Part shown: in pieces, positions 18,003-26,668 of the stretch | Layout: each line of letters starts with the position of its first letter | How positions within the stretch are numbered: the first letter of the stretch is position 1 | NCBI GenBank assembly: GCA_944391415.1 | Contig: CALXTM010000013.1 | Coordinates: 1 to 42,763 of the forward strand | DNA: 42,763 nucleotides | Source: an uncultured Alphaproteobacteria bacterium | Lineage (GTDB): Bacteria > Pseudomonadota > Alphaproteobacteria > RF32 > CAG-239 | Direction: 5' to 3' | Made by a program: the position numbers and the translations under genes | The notes under the pieces: generated by a model | Told to the model about the DNA's origin: nothing | The model's database searches: none | Seen by the model: only the letters and a program-made list of their open reading frames with translations

Positions 18003-18587
18003 TTAGAGCTGGGCGATTGGCGCATGCTCAAAGTTTAAGAAGCCCATGGCGGTCAGACTATAGCCAAATTGTTGTTTGATGTTGATATAGTTATGCCACA
18101 TTTGAAATTCGGAATGTTTTTCAACACCGCGGATTTCGAGCTCATGCTTTAAAGATTTGTTGAGCCACATTTCGGCATGGCCTTTGGCTATTTCATCGTC
18201 AATATAGGTGTCAAAATATTCTACATATTCTGCGGCCCATCCGCCAATCAACTCACCGTTTTTGTCTTTGCCCCAGCATACACCAAGGCCGGTGGCAATG
18301 GCTTTGTGATCGTCACGATTGGCTCCGTTGCCGGCCATAATGACCTCAAGAACGGCTCCATGTTTGAATTGTTTGATGATCTTGTCATTGAGCGGAACTA
18401 TTTTGCCAAATAATTCTTTGGGCAAAACCGATGTATAAGGAACAACGTTAAAGTTTTCGATTTTGGCTTGCATAAGAGCGGAATCATAACAAAATGTTTC
18501 AAAAGGTTGGGGCGGAATGCCATCGTCAGCTTGACCGGCACCACTGGTGATAAATGCAAATGTAGGATAACGAACACCTTCAGTCAT
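18003..18587 (-). CDS. aaxB: Pyruvoyl-dependent arginine decarboxylase, AaxB type
   Basis: A 194-residue proenzyme that cleaves itself between a Thr/Ser pair and turns the new N-terminal serine into a pyruvoyl cofactor, then converts arginine to agmatine and CO2 while consuming a proton. The predicted cleavage site is Thr52-Ser53 in VVPYTSVLP, the same positions reported for Chlamydia pneumoniae AaxB, and the length matches that family. The GAGQADDG segment near residue 18 and the later [19 protein letters not shown] are also family features. An AAGGAG site lies nine bases before the ATG. With the downstream antiporter it forms an arginine-in, agmatine-out acid-resistance or arginine-use pair. 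No aaxA-like porin is in the window. Confidence 0.9.
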   Translation of the reverse strand: MTEGVRYPTFAFITSGAGQADDGIPPQPFETFCYDSALMQAKIENFNVVPYTSVLPKELFGKIVPLNDKIIKQFKHGAVLEVIMAGNGANRDDHKAIATGLGVCWGKDKNGELIGGWAAEYVEYFDTYIDDEIAKGHAEMWLNKSLKHELEIRGVEKHSEFQMWHNYINIKQQFGYSLTAMGFLNFEHAPIAQL

Positions 18588-18694
18588 AATATTAATCTCC
18601 TTATATCTTAGTTAAAAATTTAAAATAGCTTCGTTGAATAAGCTGCTTTTTAAGTAATCAAAAAAGAGAATCTTTCAATAAAAGGGCAAAAATA

Positions 18695-18722
18695 AACCTC
18701 CTATCCTTTGAGATAGGAGGTT
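18695..18722 (-). terminator. Terminator of pfkA
   Basis: An 11-bp perfect stem, AACCTCCTATC (18695-18705) with 18712-18722, is followed on the minus strand by TTTATTTTT. It separates pfkA from the downstream arginine decarboxylase gene. Confidence 0.85.
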
Positions 18723-18747
18723 AATCAAAAGTATAATAGGCTAAAGG

Positions 18748-19827
18748 CTAGATCTCGCCGATATACATGCCAAGGTCTTTGGCTGCTTTGACGTATTTGC
18801 CGTTGACATCAACCAGGGTGGTTCCGGTTTTGACAACCTCTGGAAGATCAACATAGGAAACCTCACCGTTGCGCCATATTACCATTTTGTTGTCTTGGCC
18901 TTCGGCCAAAAGCTCAATGGCCTTGGCGCCAAAAAGAGATGCTAACAGACGGTCAAAAGCAACCGGCACGCCAGAGCGTTGCAAATGCCCCAGAGTCGTA
19001 ACGCGAAACTGAAAATCATTATAGCGTTTGGATATCTCACCACACAAGTATTGGCCAATACCACCGTAAATTGTTTCGCCGACCATATTCTTGTTGCTGG
19101 TAACGGGAGAGCCGCTCTCGGTTTTGAGGCCTTCTGAAACAGCAATAATGGCATGATTGCGGCCGCGCTTTTTAACCTCTTTGAGTTTGTTAATTATGCC
19201 GTCAATAGTGTAGGGAATTTCAGGTATCAAACATATATCGGCATTGCCGGCCAGTGCAGAATGAAGAGCCAAGTGCCCGGCATCGCGGCCCATGATTTCG
19301 ACAATCATGGCACGCTTATGAGAGCGGGCTGTAAGCTCTAGGCTGTCAATTGATGATGTGCAATATTGAACAGCTGTTTGAAAGCCGATTGAAAACTCGG
19401 TAATCGGAGTGTCGTTGTCAATGGTCTTTGGAATACCAATAATTTTTACCATTGAGCCTTTGCACATGTTGGATACAATATTCATGCTGCCATCGCCGCC
19501 GATAACTACAATTGCATCAAGTCCCAATTCTTTGACACCGATAGTAAAACGTTTTGAAACTTCTTCCAAAGATTCAATGCGCATACCTTTGTTTAATGAG
19601 CCAAGGTAGGAACCACTGAGCCTGGGCCAGGGCGAATCGCTAAAGTTGCTTACGGTTAAAACCTCATAACGATGGGGCTTTTCGGTAATGCCTTCGGTTC
19701 CGTCATGGATGCCGTATACTTCCCAGCCTTTTTTGGAGGCTGCTTCGACAACGGCGCTAATTGCTGCATTAAGTCCGGCGCAATCACCGCCAGAGGTAAG
19801 GACGCCTATTCTTTTGATTGTATTCAT
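18748..19827 (-). CDS. pfkA: 6-phosphofructokinase (G/K mixed type)
   Basis: A 359-residue phosphofructokinase that makes fructose 1,6-bisphosphate. The phosphate-donor loop reads GGDGS (110-114), with Gly113 as in ATP-dependent enzymes, but the catalytic loop is PKTIDND with Lys134 where E. coli PfkA has Gly; Lys here is shared with pyrophosphate-dependent and group III enzymes. Asp137 is the catalytic base. ATP is the likelier donor, though this should be tested. EIMGRDAGHLA and RVTTLGHLQRSGVP are conserved. An AGGAGT site precedes the ATG. It is longer than E. coli PfkA (320). With pgi and tpiA elsewhere in the window it covers upper glycolysis. Confidence 0.92.
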   Translation of the reverse strand: MNTIKRIGVLTSGGDCAGLNAAISAVVEAASKKGWEVYGIHDGTEGITEKPHRYEVLTVSNFSDSPWPRLSGSYLGSLNKGMRIESLEEVSKRFTIGVKELGLDAIVVIGGDGSMNIVSNMCKGSMVKIIGIPKTIDNDTPITEFSIGFQTAVQYCTSSIDSLELTARSHKRAMIVEIMGRDAGHLALHSALAGNADICLIPEIPYTIDGIINKLKEVKKRGRNHAIIAVSEGLKTESGSPVTSNKNMVGETIYGGIGQYLCGEISKRYNDFQFRVTTLGHLQRSGVPVAFDRLLASLFGAKAIELLAEGQDNKMVIWRNGEVSYVDLPEVVKTGTTLVDVNGKYVKAAKDLGMYIGEI

Positions 19828-19852
19828 GCTATAAAGACTCCTGTTTTTTAAG

Positions 19853-19881
19853 TTGCATTATTCATCATTTTGATGTATACT
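19853..19881 (+). promoter_or_regulatory. Promoter for the YdcH-like gene
   Basis: TTGCAT (19853-19858) and TATACT (19876-19881) are 17 bases apart in the divergent gap between pfkA and the gene at 19957. Transcription would begin near 19888. Confidence 0.65.
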
Positions 19882-19956
19882 AATACAGATTTAAGAAATA
19901 TTTTTCCAGAAAAAAATGTGATTTAATAAGATTTTTATCGAAAGGAACTTAATTTT

Positions 19957-20169
19957 ATGTTAAATCAAAATCAAAAAGCACGTCTTTTGCAACAGCTTTG
20001 TGAATTGAAACTGGAGGAAAGGCGGGTTAGTTCTGATATCCACCATTTGGTGAAGGATAACAGAACAATTGATTTTTTTAAAGCAAAACAATTAAATAGC
20101 CTTAAAACCGGGGTAAAGCAAAAAATTAAAACCGTTGAAGCAAGAATTATGCCCAATATTATTGCTTAG
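19957..20169 (+). CDS. YdcH/DUF465-like small helical protein
   Basis: A 70-residue, almost entirely helical basic protein. The pattern of an N-terminal Leu-rich helix with KLEERRVSSDIHHL, then a turn and a second Lys-rich helix (FFKAKQLNSLKTGVKQKIKTVEARI), resembles DUF465 proteins, which are common in Alphaproteobacteria and of unknown function. An AAAGGAA ribosome site precedes the ATG. It has its own promoter (19853-19881) and terminator (20197-20232), so it is a single-gene unit. Confidence 0.75.
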   Translation: MLNQNQKARLLQQLCELKLEERRVSSDIHHLVKDNRTIDFFKAKQLNSLKTGVKQKIKTVEARIMPNIIA

Positions 20170-20196
20170 TTGCAAAGTTTAGGGCTTGGAGTTTGA

Positions 20197-20232
20197 AAAA
20201 AGAGAGAAATTTGATGAGTTTTCTCTCTTTTT
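20197..20232 (+). terminator. Terminator of the YdcH-like gene
   Basis: AAAAAGAGAGAAA (20197-20209) pairs over 13 bp with 20220-20232, ending in T5. It lies before the 20259 start of the next gene, which argues against a longer reading of that gene from 20193. Confidence 0.75.
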
Positions 20233-20258
20233 GTTTGCGGACAGTTGAAAGGGATAAA

Positions 20259-21182
20259 ATGCACGATATTTGGAATCCGTGGCACGGCTGTATCAAAAAA
20301 AGCGAAGGATGCAGATATTGCTATATGTATTTTTTGGATAAACAACGTAATATGGACGGAGCCCGTGTCTTTAAGGTCAAAAATAATTTTGATTATCCTT
20401 TGCATAAAGATAAAAACGGCAATTATAAAATTAAAAGCGGGGAACAAATTCGTGTTTGCATGACGTCAGATTTCTTTTTGGAAGATGCTGATAAATGGCG
20501 TCAGGATGCCTGGAAAATTATGCGCCAAAGGTCTGATGTAATTTTTTATTTGTTGACAAAACGCCCTGAAAGAGTTGCTCAATGTCTGCCAGATGATTGG
20601 AATAACGGATGGGAAAATATATTCTTTAATGTTACGTGCGAAAATCAAGTAAGGGCTGATGAAAGAATTCCAATATTACTTAAACTGCCGTTTAAACATA
20701 AAGGAATTATGGCAGCACCTTTTATCGGACGCGTGAAAATTGCAAAATATTTGCAAAGCGGTCAAATAGAGCAGGTGATTGCCGGCGGTGAAAATTATGA
20801 CGGAGCAAGACCTCTTTATTATCAGTGGGTGAAAGAATTGTATGATGATTGCGTCCAATATAATGTCACTTTTTGTTTTATCGAAACGGGAAGCGTATTT
20901 GTTAAAGATGGTAAAACCTATAATATCCCGGATAAACGCAAACAAAGTGTGCAGGCTTGGCGGTCGGGGTTGCAATATATTGGCAAACCAATGGTGTTTA
21001 ATCTTAAAGATGGCGGACAAATGGCATTGTTTGATGATGAACGATACAGGCCTTATTTCGGCCCAAGATGTAAGTGTTGTGCCAGCAAAATAATTTGCAA
21101 CGGATGTTCAAGGTGCGGAGCATGTGATAAAAAAAGCTCCGCCAAAGCGGAGCTTTCAAGTTTAGTCTTCCAAACCAAGTAA
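20259..21182 (+). CDS. DUF5131 (phage Gp37/Gp68-like) protein
   Basis: A 307-residue protein that begins MHDIWNPWHGC and continues SEGCRYCYMYF: the Trp-Asn-Pro start and Cys-rich CxYC pattern of the DUF5131 family, whose fold and cysteines recall radical-SAM iron-sulfur proteins. LLTKRPERVAQCLP, FNVTCENQ and VIAGGENYDGARPL are typical family segments. A C-terminal cluster of eight cysteines (about residues 268-287) may bind a second metal. Biochemical function is unknown. The ATG at 20259 has GAAAGGGA upstream and lies beyond the preceding terminator. The last 50 bases run through a terminator stem and overlap the convergent ppiD gene by 21 bases. Confidence 0.85.
   Translation: MHDIWNPWHGCIKKSEGCRYCYMYFLDKQRNMDGARVFKVKNNFDYPLHKDKNGNYKIKSGEQIRVCMTSDFFLEDADKWRQDAWKIMRQRSDVIFYLLTKRPERVAQCLPDDWNNGWENIFFNVTCENQVRADERIPILLKLPFKHKGIMAAPFIGRVKIAKYLQSGQIEQVIAGGENYDGARPLYYQWVKELYDDCVQYNVTFCFIETGSVFVKDGKTYNIPDKRKQSVQAWRSGLQYIGKPMVFNLKDGGQMALFDDERYRPYFGPRCKCCASKIICNGCSRCGACDKKSSAKAELSSLVFQTK
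21133..21156 (-). terminator. Terminator of ppiD, inside the end of the DUF5131 gene
   Basis: AAAGCTCCGC (21133-21142) pairs over 10 bp with 21147-21156, loop CAAA. On the minus strand it is followed by T7, so it ends the ppiD transcript, yet it is also translated as part of the DUF5131 protein on the plus strand. Confidence 0.8.
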
Positions 21183-23045
21183 ACGATATTTAATTCTTAC
21201 GTCCATATCCTTGGCATAGCTGTCAATTAACTCGGAGGCCAAATTGTCTTCAAGATCGTGGCGCATCTCGGTGTTGATATTGCTCAATAGAGAGCTGTTT
21301 TCAGAGACGGCTTGATTGATCGTTTTAATTGGAGTTACAACGGTGGTAATACCGCCGGATGATAATAATTTATATTCGCCGACCGGAGTTTGATAGGCCT
21401 CGATAAGTTGCGAGGCATTGAGCTTGGCAAAAGCTTCGCCGCGTTTTAACGGTTTGGTAGTGGCAAGTTTGAGGTTAAAGCGAGAGGCAATGTCGGAGAG
21501 GTCGTCACCATTGTCCAAATCAGCCACAATATCATTGACGATTTCTTGGGCAATGGCCGATTTTTCGTTCTCGCTCCAAATTTTGATAATATCTGGTTTT
21601 ACCTCCGCAAGATCTTTGATATGAGCATCTTCAATGCCGGTGACGGCTGCAAAGACAAAGCCATCATCGGTTTCGATAGTCTGGGTTACCTCGTTTTCGT
21701 TGTAAGAAAAAGCGGCATCCAAAAAATCAGATGATGATACTAAAGATGCATATCTCTTATCATTGACAGAAGTATAGCTGCCGTCTTCTTTAAGCCCTTT
21801 GACAAGATTTAGCTTGGCACCATATTGGTTGGCAATGTCGGTGAGTGATGCTCCGGCGCCAATTGCATCTTCAATGGAGGCAATGGTTTCAAAGGCAACA
21901 TCATAGGCTTGCTCTTGGCGTAAAGTGTTGATTATTTTGCTCTTGACGGAGGCAAGAGGGGTTTCTTGTTTGGGTGTGATTTTGACGACTTTGAGAATAT
22001 GCCAGCCAAATTCTGAATTTATAGGGCCGACAATTTGATTTAATTTGGCGTCAAACACATCTTGAGATAGTTCCGGCAACAACGAATCGGCTGTGACGGC
22101 ACCAAGCATGGTGGTCTCGCGGTCTTGCCCTGCTTTTTCTTGAGCAACGGAATAAAAATCAGCACCTTGCTGTAAAGAGCGCATAGCTTCATCGGCAGAT
22201 GCTTCGTCATCAAAGACCATCTGCAGAACAGTGCGGTTTTCAGGGGTAACATATTCGGCAATATTGCTTTGATAATAGGCTTCAATTTCATCATCAGAGG
22301 GGACAATGTTCTTGGCCAAATTCTTAGTCTTTAATTCAATAAAAGCAACATCGCGTTTTTCCGGCTCTTCAAATTGCGGGGCAAAATCTTCGTAATATTG
22401 CTCAATCTCTTCTTGTGAAATATCGCGATCGATCTTCAGCGCGGAAGGGTTAACGGATATGTATGAAAATACTTTTTGCTGATTTTCGATTTGGGCAATA
22501 TATTTATTCATAAATTGAGGAAAAATAATGCCTTCAACCGGAGAATATACCAAATGGCGGCTTAAAATATTTTTCTTGAGATTGTCAATATATTCTTGCT
22601 CGCTCATGTCAAAATATGAAAGCTGACGGCGTAAAAACTCAGGATTGAATTTGCCAGAGACATCCATAAACTCAGGTTGAGAGGCAATAATCTGCTGGAT
22701 AAGCTCATCGGAAATACTGGCGCCGGTTTTAGCAGCCTGGCGAGCGATTATCATGTCGGTAAGGTTTTGTTTGACCAACGCACTCAACAGGTCTTTACGC
22801 ATATTGTCGTCAATATCAATTTCGTCGCCAAACATTTTTTGCGACTTCCTAATGCTGTCTTGCAGTTTGACGTTCATTTCGTCTTGCATAATCTCGAGAT
22901 TGTCAACTTTGATAACCGCGCGATTTTTACCGGCAGAGCTGACATAGCCCGAAATACCAAATAAAGACATAAAGCTAAGAGCCGTTAAAGCCAAAATGGC
23001 TTTGGTTAACCATGAATCTTGATATTTTCTTATTTTGCTTATCAT
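21162..23045 (-). CDS. ppiD: Peptidyl-prolyl isomerase PpiD-type periplasmic chaperone
   Basis: A 627-residue protein anchored by one N-terminal helix (about residues 14-34), with a SurA-like chaperone domain (about 35-240), a parvulin rotamase domain near residues 255-360 (ENRTVLQMVF to FGWHILKVVKITP) and a long C-terminal domain. PpiD helps newly exported proteins fold at the Sec translocon. A GAGGAA site precedes the ATG and a TTGTAT/TATAAT promoter lies about 60 bases upstream. The secG gene is close by on the other strand, a suggestive but possibly accidental neighbour. In Alphaproteobacteria ppiD beside tpiA and secG is a familiar arrangement. Confidence 0.88.
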   Translation of the reverse strand: MISKIRKYQDSWLTKAILALTALSFMSLFGISGYVSSAGKNRAVIKVDNLEIMQDEMNVKLQDSIRKSQKMFGDEIDIDDNMRKDLLSALVKQNLTDMIIARQAAKTGASISDELIQQIIASQPEFMDVSGKFNPEFLRRQLSYFDMSEQEYIDNLKKNILSRHLVYSPVEGIIFPQFMNKYIAQIENQQKVFSYISVNPSALKIDRDISQEEIEQYYEDFAPQFEEPEKRDVAFIELKTKNLAKNIVPSDDEIEAYYQSNIAEYVTPENRTVLQMVFDDEASADEAMRSLQQGADFYSVAQEKAGQDRETTMLGAVTADSLLPELSQDVFDAKLNQIVGPINSEFGWHILKVVKITPKQETPLASVKSKIINTLRQEQAYDVAFETIASIEDAIGAGASLTDIANQYGAKLNLVKGLKEDGSYTSVNDKRYASLVSSSDFLDAAFSYNENEVTQTIETDDGFVFAAVTGIEDAHIKDLAEVKPDIIKIWSENEKSAIAQEIVNDIVADLDNGDDLSDIASRFNLKLATTKPLKRGEAFAKLNASQLIEAYQTPVGEYKLLSSGGITTVVTPIKTINQAVSENSSLLSNINTEMRHDLEDNLASELIDSYAKDMDVRIKYRLLGLED

Positions 23046-23102
23046 TTTATCATATTCCTCAAAATAGCGAAAAAAACACTTATAACGCCGTAATTGTGCC
23101 TG

Positions 23103-23130
23103 ATTATAATACCTTTATTATTTTATACAA
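23103..23130 (-). promoter_or_regulatory. Promoter for ppiD
   Basis: On the minus strand TTGTAT (23130-23125) and a perfect TATAAT (23108-23103) are 16 bases apart, about 58 bases before the ppiD ATG. Confidence 0.6.
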
Positions 23131-23141
23131 CTATTCAAATA

Positions 23142-23171
23142 TTGGTGTTGAAAAGTTTTTTTGACTATGAT
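23142..23171 (+). promoter_or_regulatory. Candidate promoter for tpiA-secG
   Basis: TTGGTG (23142-23147) and TATGAT (23166-23171) are 18 bases apart, 47 bases before the tpiA start. The match is moderate. Confidence 0.45.
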
Positions 23172-23217
23172 AGAAAAAGGATAATTTGGTAATAATCAAA
23201 GGTAAAGGAATTTAAAA

Positions 23218-23976
23218 ATGGCTCGTAAAATTATGATTGCCGGAAACTGGAAAATGAACGGACTTTCGGCTGACGGCTTGGAATTGGCAAAAGCAATAAA
23301 GGCTGAGGTCAAACTCAAAAAAAGAAATTGCGAATTTGTGGTTTGTCCGCCGTTTACCTTGCTTGGAACAATTAAAAAGGCATTGAAAGGCTCAAGAATC
23401 GTTTTGGGTGCGCAAGATTGCCATTTTGACGAAAAAGGTGCGCACACCGGTGATATTAGCCCGTTGATGCTGCTTGATATGGGATGCACATATGTAATTT
23501 TGGGCCACTCGGAAAGACGTACCGATCACGGCGAAACTGACGAATTGGTTTCTAAAAAAGCCAAAGCCGCACACAAGGCCGGTTTGAAGACAATTATTTG
23601 TATCGGTGAAACATTGGCCCAAAGAGAAAGCGGTGAAACAATAGATGTTTGCTCAAAACAAATTTTGGGCTCGGTTCCCGATGATGCGACGGCGGTTGAT
23701 ACCGTGATCGCTTATGAGCCGGTTTGGGCAATCGGTACGGGAAAAACTCCGACTACACAAGATGTTGAAGAAGTACATGCGGCAGTACGCAAAGTCTTGG
23801 CCAAAAAACTTGGCAGAGCTCAGGCTAATAAAATGCGTATTTTGTATGGCGGATCGGTTAAACCGTCAAATGCTAAAGAATTATTGTCGTTGCCTGATGT
23901 CGACGGCGGGCTTATCGGCGGAGCAAGTCTGAAAGCTGGTGATTTTTTGGCTATTGCCGATAATGCGGGTTGTTAA
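23218..23976 (+). CDS. tpiA: Triosephosphate isomerase
   Basis: A 252-residue TIM-barrel enzyme that interconverts dihydroxyacetone phosphate and glyceraldehyde 3-phosphate. Active-site residues are Lys12 (GNWKMNG), His97 (LGHSERR) and Glu167 (AYEPVWAIGTGK), and the phosphate-binding YGGSVKPSN and GGASL loops follow. Length is normal. It is followed after 18 bases by secG; the tpiA-secG-pyrG order is common in Alphaproteobacteria. Confidence 0.98.
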   Translation: MARKIMIAGNWKMNGLSADGLELAKAIKAEVKLKKRNCEFVVCPPFTLLGTIKKALKGSRIVLGAQDCHFDEKGAHTGDISPLMLLDMGCTYVILGHSERRTDHGETDELVSKKAKAAHKAGLKTIICIGETLAQRESGETIDVCSKQILGSVPDDATAVDTVIAYEPVWAIGTGKTPTTQDVEEVHAAVRKVLAKKLGRAQANKMRILYGGSVKPSNAKELLSLPDVDGGLIGGASLKAGDFLAIADNAGC

Positions 23977-23994
23977 TTTAAAAAGGAAAAAATA

Positions 23995-24312
23995 ATGGGA
24001 ACAGTTTTGTTGGTTATTCATTTGTTGGTTTGTATTTTGTTGGTGGCATGTATTTTGATGCAGCGCTCAACCGGAGGTGCTCTCGACGGATTAGGCGGAG
24101 GATCAGGTGCTTCTAACTTTTTGAGCGTTAGAGGTACAGGCAATTTATTGACCAGAACAACGGCTATTTTGGCAACTATGTTGTTTATTACCAGTATCTC
24201 GCTGGCGCTTTACTATCGTGGTGAGGCAAAACCCAGAGAATCGTTGGTTGATAAAGCAGCTGCCACACAAAATATTCCGGCAGCACCGTCAGCTCCAGTG
24301 GCCGAAAAATAA
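23995..24312 (+). CDS. secG: Preprotein translocase subunit SecG
   Basis: A 105-residue small inner-membrane protein that assists SecYE in protein export. Two membrane helices (about 3-22 and 54-73) flank the conserved loop LMQRSTGGALDGLGGGSG, and the tail is rich in Ala and Pro. An AAAAAGGAA ribosome site precedes the ATG. It is in the tpiA transcript and followed by a hairpin terminator at 24335-24372. Confidence 0.95.
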   Translation: MGTVLLVIHLLVCILLVACILMQRSTGGALDGLGGGSGASNFLSVRGTGNLLTRTTAILATMLFITSISLALYYRGEAKPRESLVDKAAATQNIPAAPSAPVAEK

Positions 24313-24334
24313 GGACAAACAAAATGGAAATACT

Positions 24335-24372
24335 AAAGGCATCTTCTTAAAATAAAAAGAGAAGGTGCCTTT
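24335..24372 (+). terminator. Hairpin terminator after secG
   Basis: AAAGGCATCTTCT (24335-24347) pairs with 24360-24372 over 13 bp with one G-T pair. The T run behind it is short, so termination may be partial. Confidence 0.6.
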
Positions 24373-24408
24373 CTCACTTTTAAAAATCTAAAATACGGGA
24401 ATTGAAAA

Positions 24409-26046
24409 ATGTCTGAAAACACTAAATTTATATTTATTACGGGCGGTGTTGTATCGTCATTGGGCAAAGGGTTGGCATCGGCTTCGCTTGCATCGATTTT
24501 GCAAGCCAGAGGTTTTAAGGTTAGGATGCGTAAACTTGATCCTTATTTGAATGTGGATCCTGGTACTATGAGCCCATATCAACATGGCGAGGTATATGTT
24601 ACCGATGACGGGGCCGAGACCGATCTTGATTTGGGACATTATGAAAGATTCTCCGGTGTGCCGTGCCATAAAACCGATAGTATTACGACAGGCAAAATAT
24701 ATCAAAGAGTGATTGATAAAGAGCGTCACGGTGATTATTTGGGCGCAACAATTCAGGTTATTCCGCATGTAACAAATGAGATTAAAAGTTTTATATTGTC
24801 GGATATTACGGATGAGGATTTTGTGTTGTGCGAAATCGGCGGAACGGTAGGCGACATTGAAGGCCAGCCGTATTTGGAGGCTATTCGCCAGGTGGCCTAT
24901 GAATTGGGCAGAGAAAGAGCAATGTTTATTCATGTTACATTGCTTCCTTATATTCCGACGGCAGGTGAATTAAAGACCAAACCAACCCAGCATTCGGTTA
25001 AAAAACTGCAAGAATACGGCATCCAGCCTGATATGTTGCTTTGCCGTTCACAAATGCCAATTCCGCAAAACGAAAAACGCAAAATTGCATTGTTTTGCAA
25101 TATAAGAGAAGAAAATGTAATTGCCGCACTTGATGTAAGCAGTATTTATCAGGTGCCAATTGCTTATTCCAAGGAAGGTATGGATAAAGGAGTTTGCAAG
25201 CATTTTGGAATCGAGTGTTCTGAGGAGCCAGACCTCAGCAAATGGGAAAAAATCTTGGAAAATTTGCGCCATCCTGAGGGAGAGGTCAGAATTGCCGTGG
25301 TGGGTAAGTATGTTAAATTGTTGGAGGCTTATAAATCATTGAATGAGGCACTGACCCATGGCGGAATTGCCAATAAATACAAAGTCAAAGTAAAATGGAT
25401 TGATTCTGAATTATTGGAGACAGGGTCGGTTGATGAGTATTTGGGGGATGTAAGCGGTATTTTGGTGCCAGGTGGTTTTGGACAACGCGGAACCGAGGGA
25501 AAAATTGCCGCAATCAAATATGCCAGAGAACATAAAATTCCGTTTTTGGGAATATGTTTCGGTATGCAGATGGCAGTGATTGAGACAATGCGTAATGTTG
25601 CGGGAATCAAAAATGCCGGTACAACCGAGTTTGATCCAAATTGTGAGCCGGTAGTAGGTTTGATGACCGAATGGGATAAAGAAGGGGCTAAAGAAATTCG
25701 CCATAAAGACGGTGATTTGGGCGGAACAATGCGTCTTGGGGCATATGAATGTGTGTTGGCGCCGAATTCGTTGGTAGCCAAAATCTATGGCAAAGATAAA
25801 ATATCGGAAAGACACCGCCACAGATATGAGGTAAATATGAAATATGCCGATACTCTTAGACGTTCTGGTATGGAAATTGTTGGTAAATCTCCTGACGGAA
25901 AACTGCCTGAGATCGTGGAAATCAAAGATCATCCGTGGTTTATCGGGGTGCAATTCCATCCGGAGCTGAAATCCAAACCTTTTGATCCGGCACCATTATT
26001 TGTGTCTTTTGTAAAAGCAGCTATTGACAAAAGCAGGTTGATTTAA
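24409..26046 (+). CDS. pyrG: CTP synthase
   Basis: A 545-residue enzyme that makes CTP from UTP with glutamine as nitrogen donor. The N-terminal synthase domain opens [20 protein letters not shown] with the P-loop and contains [20 protein letters not shown]. The C-terminal class I glutaminase domain has the nucleophile Cys in FLGICFGMQ and the catalytic His-Glu in FHPELKSKP. Length and motif order are standard. It lies 36 bases after the secG terminator and so may have its own promoter. Confidence 0.98.
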   Translation: MSENTKFIFITGGVVSSLGKGLASASLASILQARGFKVRMRKLDPYLNVDPGTMSPYQHGEVYVTDDGAETDLDLGHYERFSGVPCHKTDSITTGKIYQRVIDKERHGDYLGATIQVIPHVTNEIKSFILSDITDEDFVLCEIGGTVGDIEGQPYLEAIRQVAYELGRERAMFIHVTLLPYIPTAGELKTKPTQHSVKKLQEYGIQPDMLLCRSQMPIPQNEKRKIALFCNIREENVIAALDVSSIYQVPIAYSKEGMDKGVCKHFGIECSEEPDLSKWEKILENLRHPEGEVRIAVVGKYVKLLEAYKSLNEALTHGGIANKYKVKVKWIDSELLETGSVDEYLGDVSGILVPGGFGQRGTEGKIAAIKYAREHKIPFLGICFGMQMAVIETMRNVAGIKNAGTTEFDPNCEPVVGLMTEWDKEGAKEIRHKDGDLGGTMRLGAYECVLAPNSLVAKIYGKDKISERHRHRYEVNMKYADTLRRSGMEIVGKSPDGKLPEIVEIKDHPWFIGVQFHPELKSKPFDPAPLFVSFVKAAIDKSRLI

Positions 26047-26083
26047 TAAAAACTTTCTGTTTGAAGTAGTAATAGGGAAAACA

Positions 26084-26632
26084 ATGAAAAAAATATTTTT
26101 CTGGACATTAGTTTTGTGTCTGATAGCAGGAAGTGCCGAAGCAGGTTGGTTTGAAGAATGGAGCAAACAGACTTGGGAAGAGGCCAAGTATGTGTGGAGA
26201 GCAGATCATTATGATATGTATGTGCCGCTTTATGCTTGGCATAACCGCTTGGCCTATGATGATGAGCATATTGCCAAATATAATGAAAATGCTTTCGGTT
26301 TTGGGTTGGGCAAATCGGTTTATGACGAAAAGGGCAATTGGTATGGCCTATATGCTTTTGCGTTTAAGGATTCTAACTATGAATTGGAGACAGTGGCCGG
26401 GTTTGCTTATCAAAAAAATTGGGATTTGGATGCCGATGGCGACTGGAAAGCTGGTATAGGTTATACTATTGGTATGACCCAAAGGGAGGAATATGCCTAT
26501 ATTCCAATTCCGATGCCGTTGCCGATTGCCGGAATCGAGTATAAGAGAATCGCTTTTCAGGGAGCATATGTTCCGGGGCTAAAAAATTTTGGTAATGTGG
26601 CTCTGTTTTGGATAAGATTTAATCTGGATTAA
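26084..26632 (+). CDS. pagP: Lipid A palmitoyltransferase PagP
   Basis: A 182-residue protein with a 20-residue signal peptide (cut after GSAEA) and an eight-strand outer-membrane barrel. PagP moves a palmitate from phospholipid to lipid A, which hardens the outer membrane against cationic peptides. The catalytic residues are His53, Asp96 and Ser97; after removing 20 signal residues they become 33, 76 and 77, exactly the E. coli PagP numbers. YDMYVPLYAWHNR, DEKGNWYGLYAFAFKDS and the aromatic C-terminal end IRFNLD also match. The gene is familiar from Enterobacteria, Legionella and Bordetella but, to my knowledge, uncommon in Alphaproteobacteria. It lies 37 bases after pyrG. Confidence 0.93.
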   Translation: MKKIFFWTLVLCLIAGSAEAGWFEEWSKQTWEEAKYVWRADHYDMYVPLYAWHNRLAYDDEHIAKYNENAFGFGLGKSVYDEKGNWYGLYAFAFKDSNYELETVAGFAYQKNWDLDADGDWKAGIGYTIGMTQREEYAYIPIPMPLPIAGIEYKRIAFQGAYVPGLKNFGNVALFWIRFNLD

Positions 26633-26668
26633 AAATAAATCTCTATCGGTTTATGCTTGCGGTGATTA

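Noticed and set aside
20193..20258. Longer reading of the DUF5131 gene from 20193
   Set aside because: It would be translated through the terminator of the YdcH-like gene; the ATG at 20259 has a good ribosome site and begins the family motif.
20259..21182. DUF5131 gene as sign of a prophage
   Set aside because: The family was named from phage proteins, but no other phage gene is in the window and the neighbours are housekeeping genes.
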